Shown: positions 9,284 through 17,484 of the stretch, piece after piece
Numbering within the stretch: the stretch's first letter is position 1
How the letters are laid out: every line of letters starts with the position of its first letter
Assembly (NCBI RefSeq): GCF_014201315.1
Contig: NZ_JACHDY010000001.1
Span: 372,001 to 436,000, forward strand
From: Edaphobacter lichenicola
GTDB lineage: Bacteria; Acidobacteriota; Terriglobia; Terriglobales; Acidobacteriaceae
DNA length: 64,000 bases
Direction: 5' to 3'
Notes under the pieces: generated by a model
What the model was told of the DNA's origin: nothing
The model's database searches: none
Seen by the model: only the letters and a program-made list of their open reading frames with translations
Program-made: the position numbers and the translations under genes

Positions 9284-9697
9284 ATGGTAATGAAGCGATC
9301 TGCCGTAATTGATGGTTCAACTCTCCGAACTCTTCTATTGTTAGGATCAATCACGCTCCTGACAAGCTGTCACTGTGCCCAACCTTCAATTCTTAGCACT
9401 GCATCTTCGCCGAGTGGTAAACGAACGCTCACTTACAGCATGAACACATGTACAAGGACTAACGGATCTCCGATCTTCGACGTGACTGTTGACGGCAGCG
9501 GTCAAACAAACACTTTGTTTGAGACAAACAACTCGAACCACCATCTCAAAATCGCATGGCTTTCAGAGAGTGAAGTACTAATCGACTGCAGTGCATGTGA
9601 CTTGAGCAGTTCAGACGTGCATTTCTTTCGAACACAGGGAAGTGGTGTAACAATGAAGTACGCTGGCGTCCCGCTCGATGAACGACACCGTCGTTAG
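9284..9697 (+). CDS. small putative lipoprotein
   Basis: 137 residues, unrecognised. The N terminus has a hydrophobic stretch and a lipobox-like LLTSC (about residues 24-28), suggesting lipid attachment at that Cys. The remainder is Ser/Thr/Asn-rich with four further cysteines, two of them close together in DCSACDLSSS. Base composition is visibly lower in GC than both neighbours, and codons are less C-ended, which hints at separate ancestry. Two in-frame ATGs (9284, 9290) are possible starts. Confidence 0.6.
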   Translation: MVMKRSAVIDGSTLRTLLLLGSITLLTSCHCAQPSILSTASSPSGKRTLTYSMNTCTRTNGSPIFDVTVDGSGQTNTLFETNNSNHHLKIAWLSESEVLIDCSACDLSSSDVHFFRTQGSGVTMKYAGVPLDERHRR

Positions 9698-9750
9698 GAC
9701 GTGTAGGGATCGTCGACCATAACCAAAAGACTGCTAGCCTAAACGTATCT

Positions 9751-10785
9751 ATGCGAAGCCATCGCCCTCTTGCCGCCACCCTCCTTGCCCTTACCACCAC
9801 CCTCTCCGCCCAGCAGCCCCCGCAAACCAACACCAGCGTCCTCGACGCCAACGGCACCGCCCACATCACCCGCGTCATTCCCGTCCCCACCACCATCAGC
9901 CCCGAGGCCCAAGCCTCCCTACGCCGCCCCGCCGGAGCCGAAGACCAAACCCTCGCCGAGCGCCGCACCGCCATCGACGCCTGGCAGACCAGCGCAGGCG
10001 AAACATCCCGCAAAGCCTACCCCGTCAAGATCGAATCCCTCACCATCGCCAACGTCCCCGTCCGCAACGTCCTCCCCCTCGAAGACGTACATCCCGACCA
10101 CGTCCTCATCAACGTCCACGGCGGCGGCTTCAACTCCGACTCCGGCTCCTTCACCGAGTCCATCCCCATCGCCAACCTCACCCACACCCGTGTCGTCTCC
10201 GTCCTCTACCGCCTCGCCCCCGAGCACCCCTTTCCCGCCGCCGTCGACGACACCATCGCCGTCTACCGCGACCTCCTCAAGACCTACAAGCCCGCCCACA
10301 TCGCCCTCTACGGCACCTCCGCCGGAGCCATCCTCACTGCCGAAGTAGCCGTCCGTCTCAAGCAGCTCAACCTCCCCCTCCCCGCCGCGCTCGGCATCTT
10401 CTCCGGCATGGGCGACTTCAGCCAGAACGGCGACTCCTGGTCCATGTACGCCCTCCGCGGCCTCACCGGCAGTCTCCCAGTCGCAGGCACCCAGCCCCGC
10501 AGCACCGAGTACACCGGCACCACCAACCCCAAAGATCCCGTCCTCTCGCCCCTCTACGCCGACCTCCACGGCATGCCTCCGACACTCTTCATCACCAGCG
10601 GCCGCGACATCCTGCTCAGCGGCACCGGCATCCTGCACCGCGCCTTCCTCCGCAGCGGAGACGACGCCCGCCTCATCGTCTTCGAAGCCCTCCCTCACGC
10701 CTTCTGGAACGACATCAGCCTCCCCGAGACCAAAGAAGCTTACGGCTACATGGCCGACTTCTTCTCCCAGCAGCTGAACCGCTAA
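9751..10785 (+). CDS. exported alpha/beta hydrolase (HSL-family esterase)
   Basis: 344 residues with a signal peptide (ends near LSAQQ, residue 22). The hormone-sensitive-lipase signatures are present: the oxyanion motif HGGGF near residue 127, YRLAPEHPFPAA near 157, the nucleophile elbow GTSAG near 190, an acid in TSGRDILLSG near 287 and a catalytic His in LPHAFW near 315. Likely hydrolyses short acyl or acetyl esters in the periplasm; the natural substrate is unknown. Codons are C-ended like most neighbours. Confidence 0.88.
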   Translation: MRSHRPLAATLLALTTTLSAQQPPQTNTSVLDANGTAHITRVIPVPTTISPEAQASLRRPAGAEDQTLAERRTAIDAWQTSAGETSRKAYPVKIESLTIANVPVRNVLPLEDVHPDHVLINVHGGGFNSDSGSFTESIPIANLTHTRVVSVLYRLAPEHPFPAAVDDTIAVYRDLLKTYKPAHIALYGTSAGAILTAEVAVRLKQLNLPLPAALGIFSGMGDFSQNGDSWSMYALRGLTGSLPVAGTQPRSTEYTGTTNPKDPVLSPLYADLHGMPPTLFITSGRDILLSGTGILHRAFLRSGDDARLIVFEALPHAFWNDISLPETKEAYGYMADFFSQQLNR

Positions 10786-10872
10786 CCGTCGGGCCAAACT
10801 GAACCATCAGCACAATCTTTGCGTATTCAACCACGAGAGCATATGGCAAAATAGAAGCTCTCGGAGACACTT

Positions 10873-11190
10873 ATGTTCTGCTCCCACTGTGGCAATCAAG
10901 TCGATCCCTCCTCCCGCTTCTGTCCGGCATGCGGAGCCCCCGCTGCCCCTGCCGCCGCTCCCCCGATGGGCTACTATCCGTCCACCACACAACTCACCCG
11001 CCCGCGCACCAACCGCATGATCGCCGGCGTCTGCGCAGGCTTCGCCATTCACTATGGCTGGGACCTCAACCTCGTCCGCGTCCTCACCGCGCTCATGATC
11101 GTCCTCACCGGCGTAGGCGCCATCGCCTACATCGCCGCCTGGGTCATCATCCCCGAAGCCCCCTACGCGCTTCCCGTAAAGAGCACCTAA
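10873..11190 (+). CDS. zinc-ribbon / PspC-domain membrane protein
   Basis: 105 residues in two parts. Residues 3-21 form a two-CxxC zinc ribbon (CSHCG...CPACG). Residues 41-98 form a PspC domain with the typical RMIAGVCAGFA start and a transmembrane helix (VLTALMIVLTGVGAIAYIAAWVIIP). PspC proteins are linked to envelope stress. No pspA or pspB lies beside it. The lysA reading frame begins three bases after its stop, so the two may be cotranscribed. Confidence 0.85.
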   Translation: MFCSHCGNQVDPSSRFCPACGAPAAPAAAPPMGYYPSTTQLTRPRTNRMIAGVCAGFAIHYGWDLNLVRVLTALMIVLTGVGAIAYIAAWVIIPEAPYALPVKST

Positions 11191-11193
11191 GTT

Positions 11194-12540
11194 TTGCCAA
11201 ATAAGGTTTTGTCAAAAAAGATCGCCGCCACTCCGCCTCCAATCGAGGCCAATCCACGCCCCTTCGTCTACCGCGACCGCCTCCTCCATTGCGACGGAGC
11301 CGACCTCACCACGCTCGCCGCCGAACACGGCACACCGCTCTACGTCTACTCCGCCCGGCACATCTCCCACCGCCTCCAGCTCTTCAAAGACGCTTTCGCT
11401 GCCCACCCCCACACCATCTGCTACGCCATCAAAGCCAACTCCTCCCTCGCCATCCTGCGCCTCCTCGCAAAGCAGGGAGCAGGCTTCGACATCGTCTCCG
11501 GCGGCGAACTCGAGCGCGTCCGCAAAGCTCACAAGCCCGCCCTCAAAAAAGTAGTCTTCTCCGGCGTAGGCAAGCAAACATGGGAGATCGACGCCGCCCT
11601 CGACGCCGACATCCTCCTCTTCAACGTAGAGTCCGAAGCCGAACTCCATCTCCTCGCCGCACGCGCAGAAGCCCGCAGCAAAGTCGCCCGCTTCGCCCTC
11701 CGCGTCAACCCCGACGTCTTCGCCGAAACCCATCCCTACATCTCCACCGGCCTCAGCGAGCACAAGTTCGGCATCGACATCAAAGCCGCCCGCTCCATCT
11801 ATCGCAGCGCAAAAAAAATGAAGTGGCTAGATCCCGCCGGCGTCTCCGTCCACATCGGCTCGCAGATCCGCAAAGTGGATCCCTTTGCCGCAGCCCTCAC
11901 CCGCGTCACCAGCCTCATCGCCGACCTGCGCCGCGACGGCCACAACATCCGCTACATCGATGCAGGTGGCGGTCTAGGCATCGACTACGGCACGACAGCA
12001 TTTGACCCCGCGAAACAAGTAGCCAAATACGCTGCCGCTCTCACCAAAGGTCTCGGCACAGAATCCGCCCATCTCCTCCTCGAGCCCGGCCGCTTCATCA
12101 TCGCGCAGGCCGGCGCGCTTCTCACCCGCGTCCTCTACGTCAAAAAGAACGGCACAAAAACCTTCGTGATCACCGACGCCGGCATGAACGACCTCATCCG
12201 CCCCGCGCTCTACCACGCCCACCACGAGATCATCCCCATCAAAGAGCCAGCCAAACAACCAGCAGGGAAGCAGCCCCTCCCGGAGACCGGCGAGAACAAA
12301 GTAGACGTGGTAGGCCCCGTCTGCGAGTCCGGAGACTTCTTCGCCCGCGACCGCGTCCTGCCCCCAGTCAAACCGAACGACCTGCTCCTCCTCCTCGACG
12401 CCGGAGCCTACGGTATGTCCCAGACCTCGAACTACAACTCCCGCCCCCGCCCAGCCGAACTCCTCATCGACGGCGCCACCACGAAATTAATCCGCCGCCG
12501 CGAAACCATGCGAGACCTCCTCGCCCCCGAACTCCTCTAG
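11194..12540 (+). CDS. lysA: diaminopimelate decarboxylase
   Basis: Catalyses the last step of lysine biosynthesis, meso-diaminopimelate to lysine; PLP enzyme, cytosolic. 448 residues. The PLP lysine lies in CYAIKANSS near residue 78. Other signatures are VSGGELERV, SEHKFGID, the glycine loop IDAGGGLGIDYG, EPGRFIIAQAG, and CESGDFF near 374 with the cross-subunit Cys, followed by DAGAYGMSQTSNYN. No ATG lies ahead of the conserved part. Starts available are TTG at 11194 or TTG at 11209, so the exact start is uncertain by a few codons. Confidence 0.95.
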   Translation: MPNKVLSKKIAATPPPIEANPRPFVYRDRLLHCDGADLTTLAAEHGTPLYVYSARHISHRLQLFKDAFAAHPHTICYAIKANSSLAILRLLAKQGAGFDIVSGGELERVRKAHKPALKKVVFSGVGKQTWEIDAALDADILLFNVESEAELHLLAARAEARSKVARFALRVNPDVFAETHPYISTGLSEHKFGIDIKAARSIYRSAKKMKWLDPAGVSVHIGSQIRKVDPFAAALTRVTSLIADLRRDGHNIRYIDAGGGLGIDYGTTAFDPAKQVAKYAAALTKGLGTESAHLLLEPGRFIIAQAGALLTRVLYVKKNGTKTFVITDAGMNDLIRPALYHAHHEIIPIKEPAKQPAGKQPLPETGENKVDVVGPVCESGDFFARDRVLPPVKPNDLLLLLDAGAYGMSQTSNYNSRPRPAELLIDGATTKLIRRRETMRDLLAPELL

Positions 12541-12740
12541 ATCTCTGGGCCTTTGCAATCTCCGCGGCCTTTGCAGTTGCTGTTGTCTTTCTTGTTGTCA
12601 TCCCGCAGGGATCTGCTTTGCGTCTCTCATCCCTTCCCAAGAAAACGTCATCTCGACCGAAGCTACTCACAGTCTGATCGTGAGTAGCGCAGTGGAGAGA
12701 CCCCCGCATTTCGCCTCTGCTTCCGTAACATGACAAGGAC
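12541..12740. repeat. dispersed Acidobacteria-type intergenic repeat
   Basis: Between lysA and the acyl-carrier-like pseudogene. It contains TTTGCAGTTGCTGTTGT and the word GCAGGGATCTGCTTT, which recurs at about 13201. Related sequence in the opposite orientation lies at about 31195-31290 (GACGGCAACCGC...CAGATTCCCTTCGGG). Short open frames here read as 'FGRDDVFLG..RKADPCG', a translation also produced by the 13 kb copy, so the open frames reflect the repeat and not genes. Confidence 0.5.
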
Positions 12741-12749
12741 CACCCGGCT

Positions 12750-13114
12750 TCAATCGATGCCGAGGTCTTGGACGATGCGGGCGCGGAAGAGAATCTCTTC
12801 CGGATTCAGGCCTTGTTGATCGACAAAGACGGCGACGAGAGCGTTCCATACACTTTGGGGTGACCAAGGCAGAACTTCCGGCGGGGCTGGCAGCGGCGTG
12901 TGCGTGGAAAGGAACAAGAACTTTTTTCCTTGTGCGTGATCCTGGGAAGCTCTGCGGAGGTGACGGGGGATTGGAGCGGAGCCACATTCATCTTCGAACA
13001 GATCAGGTTGTAGAAGTCTCCGACAGTGCGGACGGCAGCTGCTTCGTCGTCTCCGATGGTGATGACGAAGAGTTCTTCTGTGCGCAGGACGATCTCTACT
13101 GCGTCAAGTCCCAT
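12750..13114 (-). pseudogene. frameshifted acyl-carrier-protein-like gene
   Basis: The ATG frame encodes MGLDAVEIVLRTEELF and TVGDFYNLICSK, matching helices II-III of acyl carrier proteins. At a run of six A on the coding strand (around 12917-12923) the frame breaks into an unconvincing basic tail. With one extra A the reading continues as KFLFLSTHTPLPAPPEVLPW, then NALVAVFVDQQGLNPEEILF and QDLGID-stop at 12750, which looks protein-like. So this is probably one gene with a single-base deletion in a homopolymer, or a sequencing error. The position of the usual phosphopantetheine Ser is Ala, and helix I is absent, so it may not carry an acyl chain. Confidence 0.55.
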
Positions 13115-13189
13115 CGGTAGAGGTTAGCGCGGAAAAGGGTAGCACCGCCAACTTCCCGAAACGGGTTTATGAGAAAACTTTCGATTTTG

Positions 13190-13243
13190 GTTTGTCGCCC
13201 GCAGGGATCTGCTTTTGATTTTGTCCTTCCCACCAAAAACTCA
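13190..13243. repeat. second copy of the GCAGGGATCTGCTTT repeat
   Basis: Lies between the acyl-carrier-like pseudogene and the metallopeptidase. It shares CCCGCAGGGATCTGCTTT and the following TCTTCC/TCCTTCCC region with the copy after lysA, in the same orientation. The two copies flank the pseudogene, which raises the possibility that recombination between them could delete it. Confidence 0.45.
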
Positions 13244-14218
13244 TCATCTCGAAGCACTAATCGACTGCCGCACCGCAGCCAGCGGCGCCTTCGCGTCAAA
13301 CACCACTCCATTGTTCGGTCCCGCGCTCACGCCCAGCTCCTTCCATAGAGCCACCAGGTCCACCGGCACCGGCCTCTCACTCCACTTCGCATACATATCA
13401 GTCAGTACACTAGTCCCCGTCGCTCGATCCCCAATCTGCAACACCCGCGACAGCGGCCAGTCCTTATCGATCCCGCCCCCGCTCGCCACCACCGCACGCA
13501 GCGCATCCTTCAGCCCCTTCCTGTCATTCGTCTCACGCCGAATCGACACATCCGCCATCAAACAAAACATTGCCCCGCCCCAATAAGTCCGTCCCCACGT
13601 CTGCGTCTCGTTCAAGCCTCGATCCCCGCGCTCCGGCTCACCGTTATGCATCTCATGCAGAAACTCCGCCCACACCCTCTCCTCCGTCAACCGGCCAGTC
13701 CCGGCACGCGCAATCGGCTCAACATACGTAGCCAGCCCCTCCTCCATCCAATGCTGATCGTCCGGAAGATCCGGCAGCGCCGTATGGACAAACTCATGCG
13801 TCATTACCCAGTCATCCTTCAGCGCGTCCTTGGTCACATGCTGGCCCAGACGAACTCGTGTCACGGCAGGGAAGCCACCCACCCCACCCCACGTCGTCCC
13901 GTGAATAGAATCCGAATCGCCCGCAATAGGCTCAATCACCACCCGCGCCCGAGCCACCGGAAACCTGCCGTAGAACACCGCCACCGAGTGAGCCGACGCA
14001 TGAATCCACGAGACAACATCTGCTTGCGAAAGATCTAGATCGCCCGCCGCAAAGTCCACCTGAATCGTCGCTCCCCCCTCGCCAAAGCTCTGCGAAGCAA
14101 CGATCCGCTCCCCCCGCCATCCTCGATGACCATCCTGCGCGCATCCCACGCAACCAGCCCAGAGCAACGCCAGGCAAGCGCACATCACCACGGTTCTCAG
14201 CCCCCACCAACATCTCAT
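13244..14218 (-). CDS. exported HEXXH zinc metallopeptidase-like protein
   Basis: 324 residues with an N-terminal hydrophobic signal (VVMCACLALLWAGCVGCAQ). LLWAGC is a possible lipobox. The catalytic region shows VMTHEFVHTALPD (HEFVH, near residue 145), followed after 13 residues by HWMEEGLATYVE, the third zinc ligand pattern of gluzincin-type peptidases. A C-terminal domain (VLQIGDRATGTSVLTDMYAKW) resembles the end of bacterial 'MA-like' peptidases. Likely anchored to or secreted across the inner membrane. Substrate unknown. Confidence 0.75.
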   Translation of the reverse strand: MRCWWGLRTVVMCACLALLWAGCVGCAQDGHRGWRGERIVASQSFGEGGATIQVDFAAGDLDLSQADVVSWIHASAHSVAVFYGRFPVARARVVIEPIAGDSDSIHGTTWGGVGGFPAVTRVRLGQHVTKDALKDDWVMTHEFVHTALPDLPDDQHWMEEGLATYVEPIARAGTGRLTEERVWAEFLHEMHNGEPERGDRGLNETQTWGRTYWGGAMFCLMADVSIRRETNDRKGLKDALRAVVASGGGIDKDWPLSRVLQIGDRATGTSVLTDMYAKWSERPVPVDLVALWKELGVSAGPNNGVVFDAKAPLAAVRQSISASR

Positions 14219-14430
14219 CCCAACCTCGAACCGGAGTCTGCCCGATCGCTAATCTTCTAATGTTCGATCTCTCCATCTACCAATAGGACTCGCCCGCCGC
14301 CGAAACAGTTACACCAGCCCGCAGCACGCGCTTCCTCATCTCAACATGCCAAAACCTCAAAGACGACGGGTGCCCCATATCTCGATTTTGAGATGTGGGC
14401 ATTCGCGCGACAGCGCGAACCCTCTTCTAA

Positions 14431-14619
14431 GAAGCTGTCCTGCCGGACGGGCCCACTGCGCGTGGGGCGGTCACTTCGTGACTTGTATACCCCTTCGGTT
14501 GGCCCTCCCGTTGGTCGCGAGAAAGTTCATTCCGACCAACGGGAGGACCGGGCGAAGCTCAAAAAAGGCGTGCGAACGCCCGCACTCCGCGCAGGAGGCC
14601 CGTCCGGCAGGACAGCTTC
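14431..14619. mobile_element. 189-bp MITE-like palindromic element
   Basis: Its two ends are a perfect 23-base inverted repeat (left end starts GAAGCTGTCCTGCCGG; the right end at 14597-14619 is its exact reverse complement). Inside is a second perfect 14-base inverted repeat (CCTCCCGTTGGTCG at 14504-14517 and its complement at 14533-14546). It has no coding capacity. A partial relative lies at about 924-1030. Structure and size fit a non-autonomous miniature element or a large REP-type hairpin. Flanking target duplication was not evident by eye. It fills most of the gene-free gap 14219-14720. Confidence 0.65.
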
Positions 14620-14720
14620 TACAGGGATGCATGTTCCTCTCCTCAACATGCTAAAATCGCAAGGTCGCGCAAGCCCACAACTGATCGTAGGCACACGCAA
14701 AATCAACACCGAGGTAGTCC

Positions 14721-15470
14721 ATGTCCGGCCACTCAAAATGGGCGACAATTAAGCACAAAAAGGGCGCCACAGACGCCAAACGCGGCAAGATCTTCACCCG
14801 CCTCATCAAGGAAATCACCATCGCCGCCAAGTCCGGCGGGGGCGACCCCGACGGCAATCCCCGGCTCCGCGGAGCCATCGCCGCCGCCAAGGCGGAGAAC
14901 ATGCCCGCCGACAACATCAAGCGCGCCATCCAGCGCGGCACCGGCGAACTCGAAGGCGTCAGCTACGAGGAGATCACCTACGAAGGCTACGGCCCCGGCG
15001 GCGTCGCCCTCATCGTCGACGTCCTCACCGACAACAAAAACCGTGCCGTAAGCGAGATCCGCCACGCCTTCTCGAAGAACGGCGGCAACCTCGGCGAGTC
15101 CAACTCCGTCTCCTGGATGTTCACCAAGAAGGGCGTCATCACCATCGCCAAATCAGCCGCATCGGAAGACAAGCTCACCGAGATCGTCCTCGATGCCGGC
15201 GGCGAAGATCTCTCGGACGAAGGCGAAAACTGGGAAGTCCTCTGCGACCCCAAGGACTTCGAAGCCGTCACCGAAGCCCTCAAGGCCGCAAAGATCACCC
15301 CCGAACACGCCGAGGTCACCAAGATCGCCTCGACCTACACCAAACTCGAAGGCACGCAGGCCAACGCCATGATCCGCCTCCTCGAGACCATCGAAGACCT
15401 CGACGACACGCAAAACGTCTACTCCAACTTCGACTTCGACGAAGCTGCAGTCGCCAACGCCAGCCACTGA
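14721..15470 (+). CDS. yebC: YebC/PmpR family protein
   Basis: 249 residues, the normal length. The highly conserved start [25 protein letters not shown] is followed by the family's middle domain ([21 protein letters not shown]) and the closing [22 protein letters not shown]. Family members are known as DNA-binding regulators, and some relieve ribosome stalling. Cytosolic. A good terminator follows within 50 bases, so the gene is probably the end of its transcript. The gene after it begins with its own ribosome-binding site. Confidence 0.95.
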   Translation: MSGHSKWATIKHKKGATDAKRGKIFTRLIKEITIAAKSGGGDPDGNPRLRGAIAAAKAENMPADNIKRAIQRGTGELEGVSYEEITYEGYGPGGVALIVDVLTDNKNRAVSEIRHAFSKNGGNLGESNSVSWMFTKKGVITIAKSAASEDKLTEIVLDAGGEDLSDEGENWEVLCDPKDFEAVTEALKAAKITPEHAEVTKIASTYTKLEGTQANAMIRLLETIEDLDDTQNVYSNFDFDEAAVANASH

Positions 15471-15496
15471 TCGAAAACGGCAGCTAAGCCCAAAAC

Positions 15497-15524
15497 GGCC
15501 GCCGTGCACCGGCGGCCTTCTTCT
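15497..15524 (+). terminator. rho-independent terminator after yebC
   Basis: An eight-base GC stem (GGCCGCCG ... CGGCGGCC) with a five-base loop is followed by a T-rich run (TTCTTC). It lies 26 bases after the yebC stop and ahead of the PagL-like gene. Confidence 0.75.
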
Positions 15525-15563
15525 GCAACCGGCCTTCCTCTGCAACCAACCTCGGAGACCTAA

Positions 15564-16310
15564 GTGATCAAGCAACTCGCACGCCTTGGAGCGACCGCCC
15601 TCTGGACCGCCCTCCTGCTCGCCGCCGCTCGACCCTCCTCCGGCCAGGCAATCGTCAGCAACGAGAACAATCCCTTCCTCGATCCCAAAGGCCACCAGCC
15701 CCTCGAGATCGGAGCCATCGTGCAAGGCGGCTTCGGCCTCACCGAAAATCGCAACGACTTCAAGTTCATCATGGCTGGAGTCCACGCCGGCAAAGTCCTC
15801 ACCGGCAACATGGGCCACGGCCCCCTGCGCGGCAACTTCGAGTACGCCGTCGAGGCCTTCCCCTTCTGGCAGTCCTACACGCCCAAGTTCGAGCGCCCCT
15901 TCTGCACCAACCCGCCCGGCACCCCGGCACAGTGCACGCCCTTCTACACCGTAGGCGGCACCTACACCGGAGCCTCCGTCACCCCGATCATCCTCCGCTG
16001 GAACGTCGTCGGCACAAAGAAGTTCTCCTTCTGGGGACAAGCCGCAGGCGGTCTCCTCTGGACCAACCACAAGTACCCAGCCTTCGGCGGACCACCCTAC
16101 AACTCCCAGAACGACGGCAAATACGCCGATGCCAGCGTCTTCAACTTCACCCCCCAGGGCGGCGTCGGCCTCCACTACTTCCTCCGCCCCCGCCGCTCCA
16201 TCGACTTCAGCGCCAACGGTGTCCACATCTCCAGCGCCTCCCTCGGAGACCGCAACCCCGGCGTCAACGCCAGCGTCCAGTTCTCCCTCGGCTACACCTG
16301 GTGGAAGTAA
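15564..16310 (+). CDS. PagL-like acyloxyacyl hydrolase / outer-membrane barrel
   Basis: 248 residues with a signal peptide (ends near SSGQ, residue 28). Alternating hydrophobic strands and a terminal aromatic (YTWWK-stop) fit an outer-membrane beta barrel. The region NGVHISSASLGDRNPGVN near residue 222 resembles the PagL lipid A 3-O-deacylase active site, where a His and a Ser lie in H-x-S-type context followed by N-x-G. If so it would trim an acyl chain from lipid A. The start is GTG, preceded by CGGAG at good spacing. Assignment to PagL rests on the C-terminal motif only. Confidence 0.65.
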   Translation: MIKQLARLGATALWTALLLAAARPSSGQAIVSNENNPFLDPKGHQPLEIGAIVQGGFGLTENRNDFKFIMAGVHAGKVLTGNMGHGPLRGNFEYAVEAFPFWQSYTPKFERPFCTNPPGTPAQCTPFYTVGGTYTGASVTPIILRWNVVGTKKFSFWGQAAGGLLWTNHKYPAFGGPPYNSQNDGKYADASVFNFTPQGGVGLHYFLRPRRSIDFSANGVHISSASLGDRNPGVNASVQFSLGYTWWK

Positions 16311-16332
16311 CAAGTAAACATGTATCTTGTCG

Positions 16333-16372
16333 CCAACCGGCCAACCGGCCAACCGGCCAACCGGCCAACCGG
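16333..16372. repeat. five tandem copies of CCAACCGG
   Basis: Five exact 8-base units follow each other, then decay into CTAACCGCTAAATGGCTAACTCGCTAACCCG. Each unit is itself close to palindromic. They lie between the PagL-like gene and the formiminotransferase start. Copy number could vary between strains by slippage. Confidence 0.9.
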
Positions 16373-16416
16373 CTAACCGCTAAATGGCTAACTCGCTAAC
16401 CCGCTGACACACCACC

Positions 16417-17337
16417 ATGAACCCAGAAGCCATCGTCGAGTGCGTCCCCAACTTCTCTGAAGGCACGGACGCCGCCAAGGTCGAGCAGATCGTCGCCGCC
16501 ACCGAGGTCGAAGGCGTGCGCCTGCTCGACTGGTCCCTCGACACCGCCCACAACCGCTCCGTCGTCACCCTCGCCGGCTCGCCCACCGGCATCGTCGAAG
16601 CCGCCGTCCGCGCCGCAGGCAAAGCCGCCGAGCTCATCAACCTCACCACGCAGAACGGCGTCCACCCCCGCATCGGCGCCGCCGACGTCATCCCCTTCAT
16701 CCCCGTCAGCGGAGCCTCCCTCGCCGACTGCGCGGTCCTCGCCCGCCAGGCCGGCCTCCTCATCTGGCGCCGCTACGGCGTCCCCGTCTACTTCTACGGA
16801 GCCGCCGCCGCCCGCCCCGACCGCGTCCTGCTCGAAGACGTCCGCCGCGGCCAGTTCGAAGGCCTCCGCGACGCCGCCCTCCGCGACGCCACCCGCCGCC
16901 CCGACATCGGCGGCCCCGAGCTCCACGCCACCGCCGGAGCCTCCGCCGTCGGCGCCCGCAGCTTCCTCATCGCCTACAACATCCACCTCCAGCAGCCCGA
17001 CATCGCCGCCGCCCGCGCCATCGCCCGCGACATCCGCGCCGCCAACGGTGGCCTCCACGGCGTCAAAGCCATCGGTGTCCTCGCCAACGGCCGAGCCCAG
17101 GTCAGCATGAACGTCACCGACTTCCGCGTCACTCCCATGCACCACGTCCACGCCACCGTCCAGCATCTCGCCCAGCGCCACGGCGTCCTCATCCAGGATG
17201 CCGAACTCATCGGTCTCATTCCCCAGGCCGCCTATGAGCCCGATTCTGATTGGGTACGTCAAATCACTGGCTTCGATCCCGACGGCAAGGTACTCGAGCG
17301 CAGACTCCACTCCCCCATCTCGTGGCCTCAGCACTAG
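16417..17337 (+). CDS. ftcD: glutamate formiminotransferase
   Basis: Transfers the formimino group from N-formiminoglutamate to tetrahydrofolate in histidine breakdown. 306 residues, matching the single-domain transferase without the cyclodeaminase part. Signatures: VECVPNFSEG at the N terminus, DTAHNRSVVTLAG near residue 47, HPRIGAADVIPFIPV near 82, FLIAYNIHL near 185 and the late QVSMNVTDF. The usual hut partners are not in the window, so the pathway link is from family knowledge only. Confidence 0.93.
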   Translation: MNPEAIVECVPNFSEGTDAAKVEQIVAATEVEGVRLLDWSLDTAHNRSVVTLAGSPTGIVEAAVRAAGKAAELINLTTQNGVHPRIGAADVIPFIPVSGASLADCAVLARQAGLLIWRRYGVPVYFYGAAAARPDRVLLEDVRRGQFEGLRDAALRDATRRPDIGGPELHATAGASAVGARSFLIAYNIHLQQPDIAAARAIARDIRAANGGLHGVKAIGVLANGRAQVSMNVTDFRVTPMHHVHATVQHLAQRHGVLIQDAELIGLIPQAAYEPDSDWVRQITGFDPDGKVLERRLHSPISWPQH

Positions 17338-17484
17338 TTATTCCAAAGCCACCCCATCTACCACGAAAGTAGCAAGCTTGCTAACAGAAACCTCACCCAT
17401 CCAGTCTTGCAACCAGCGCGTATTCACGGAACAATGGTGGTATTGCAGCTACACTGCCAGTAGCTCAAGGAGTAAAGGAAACAA

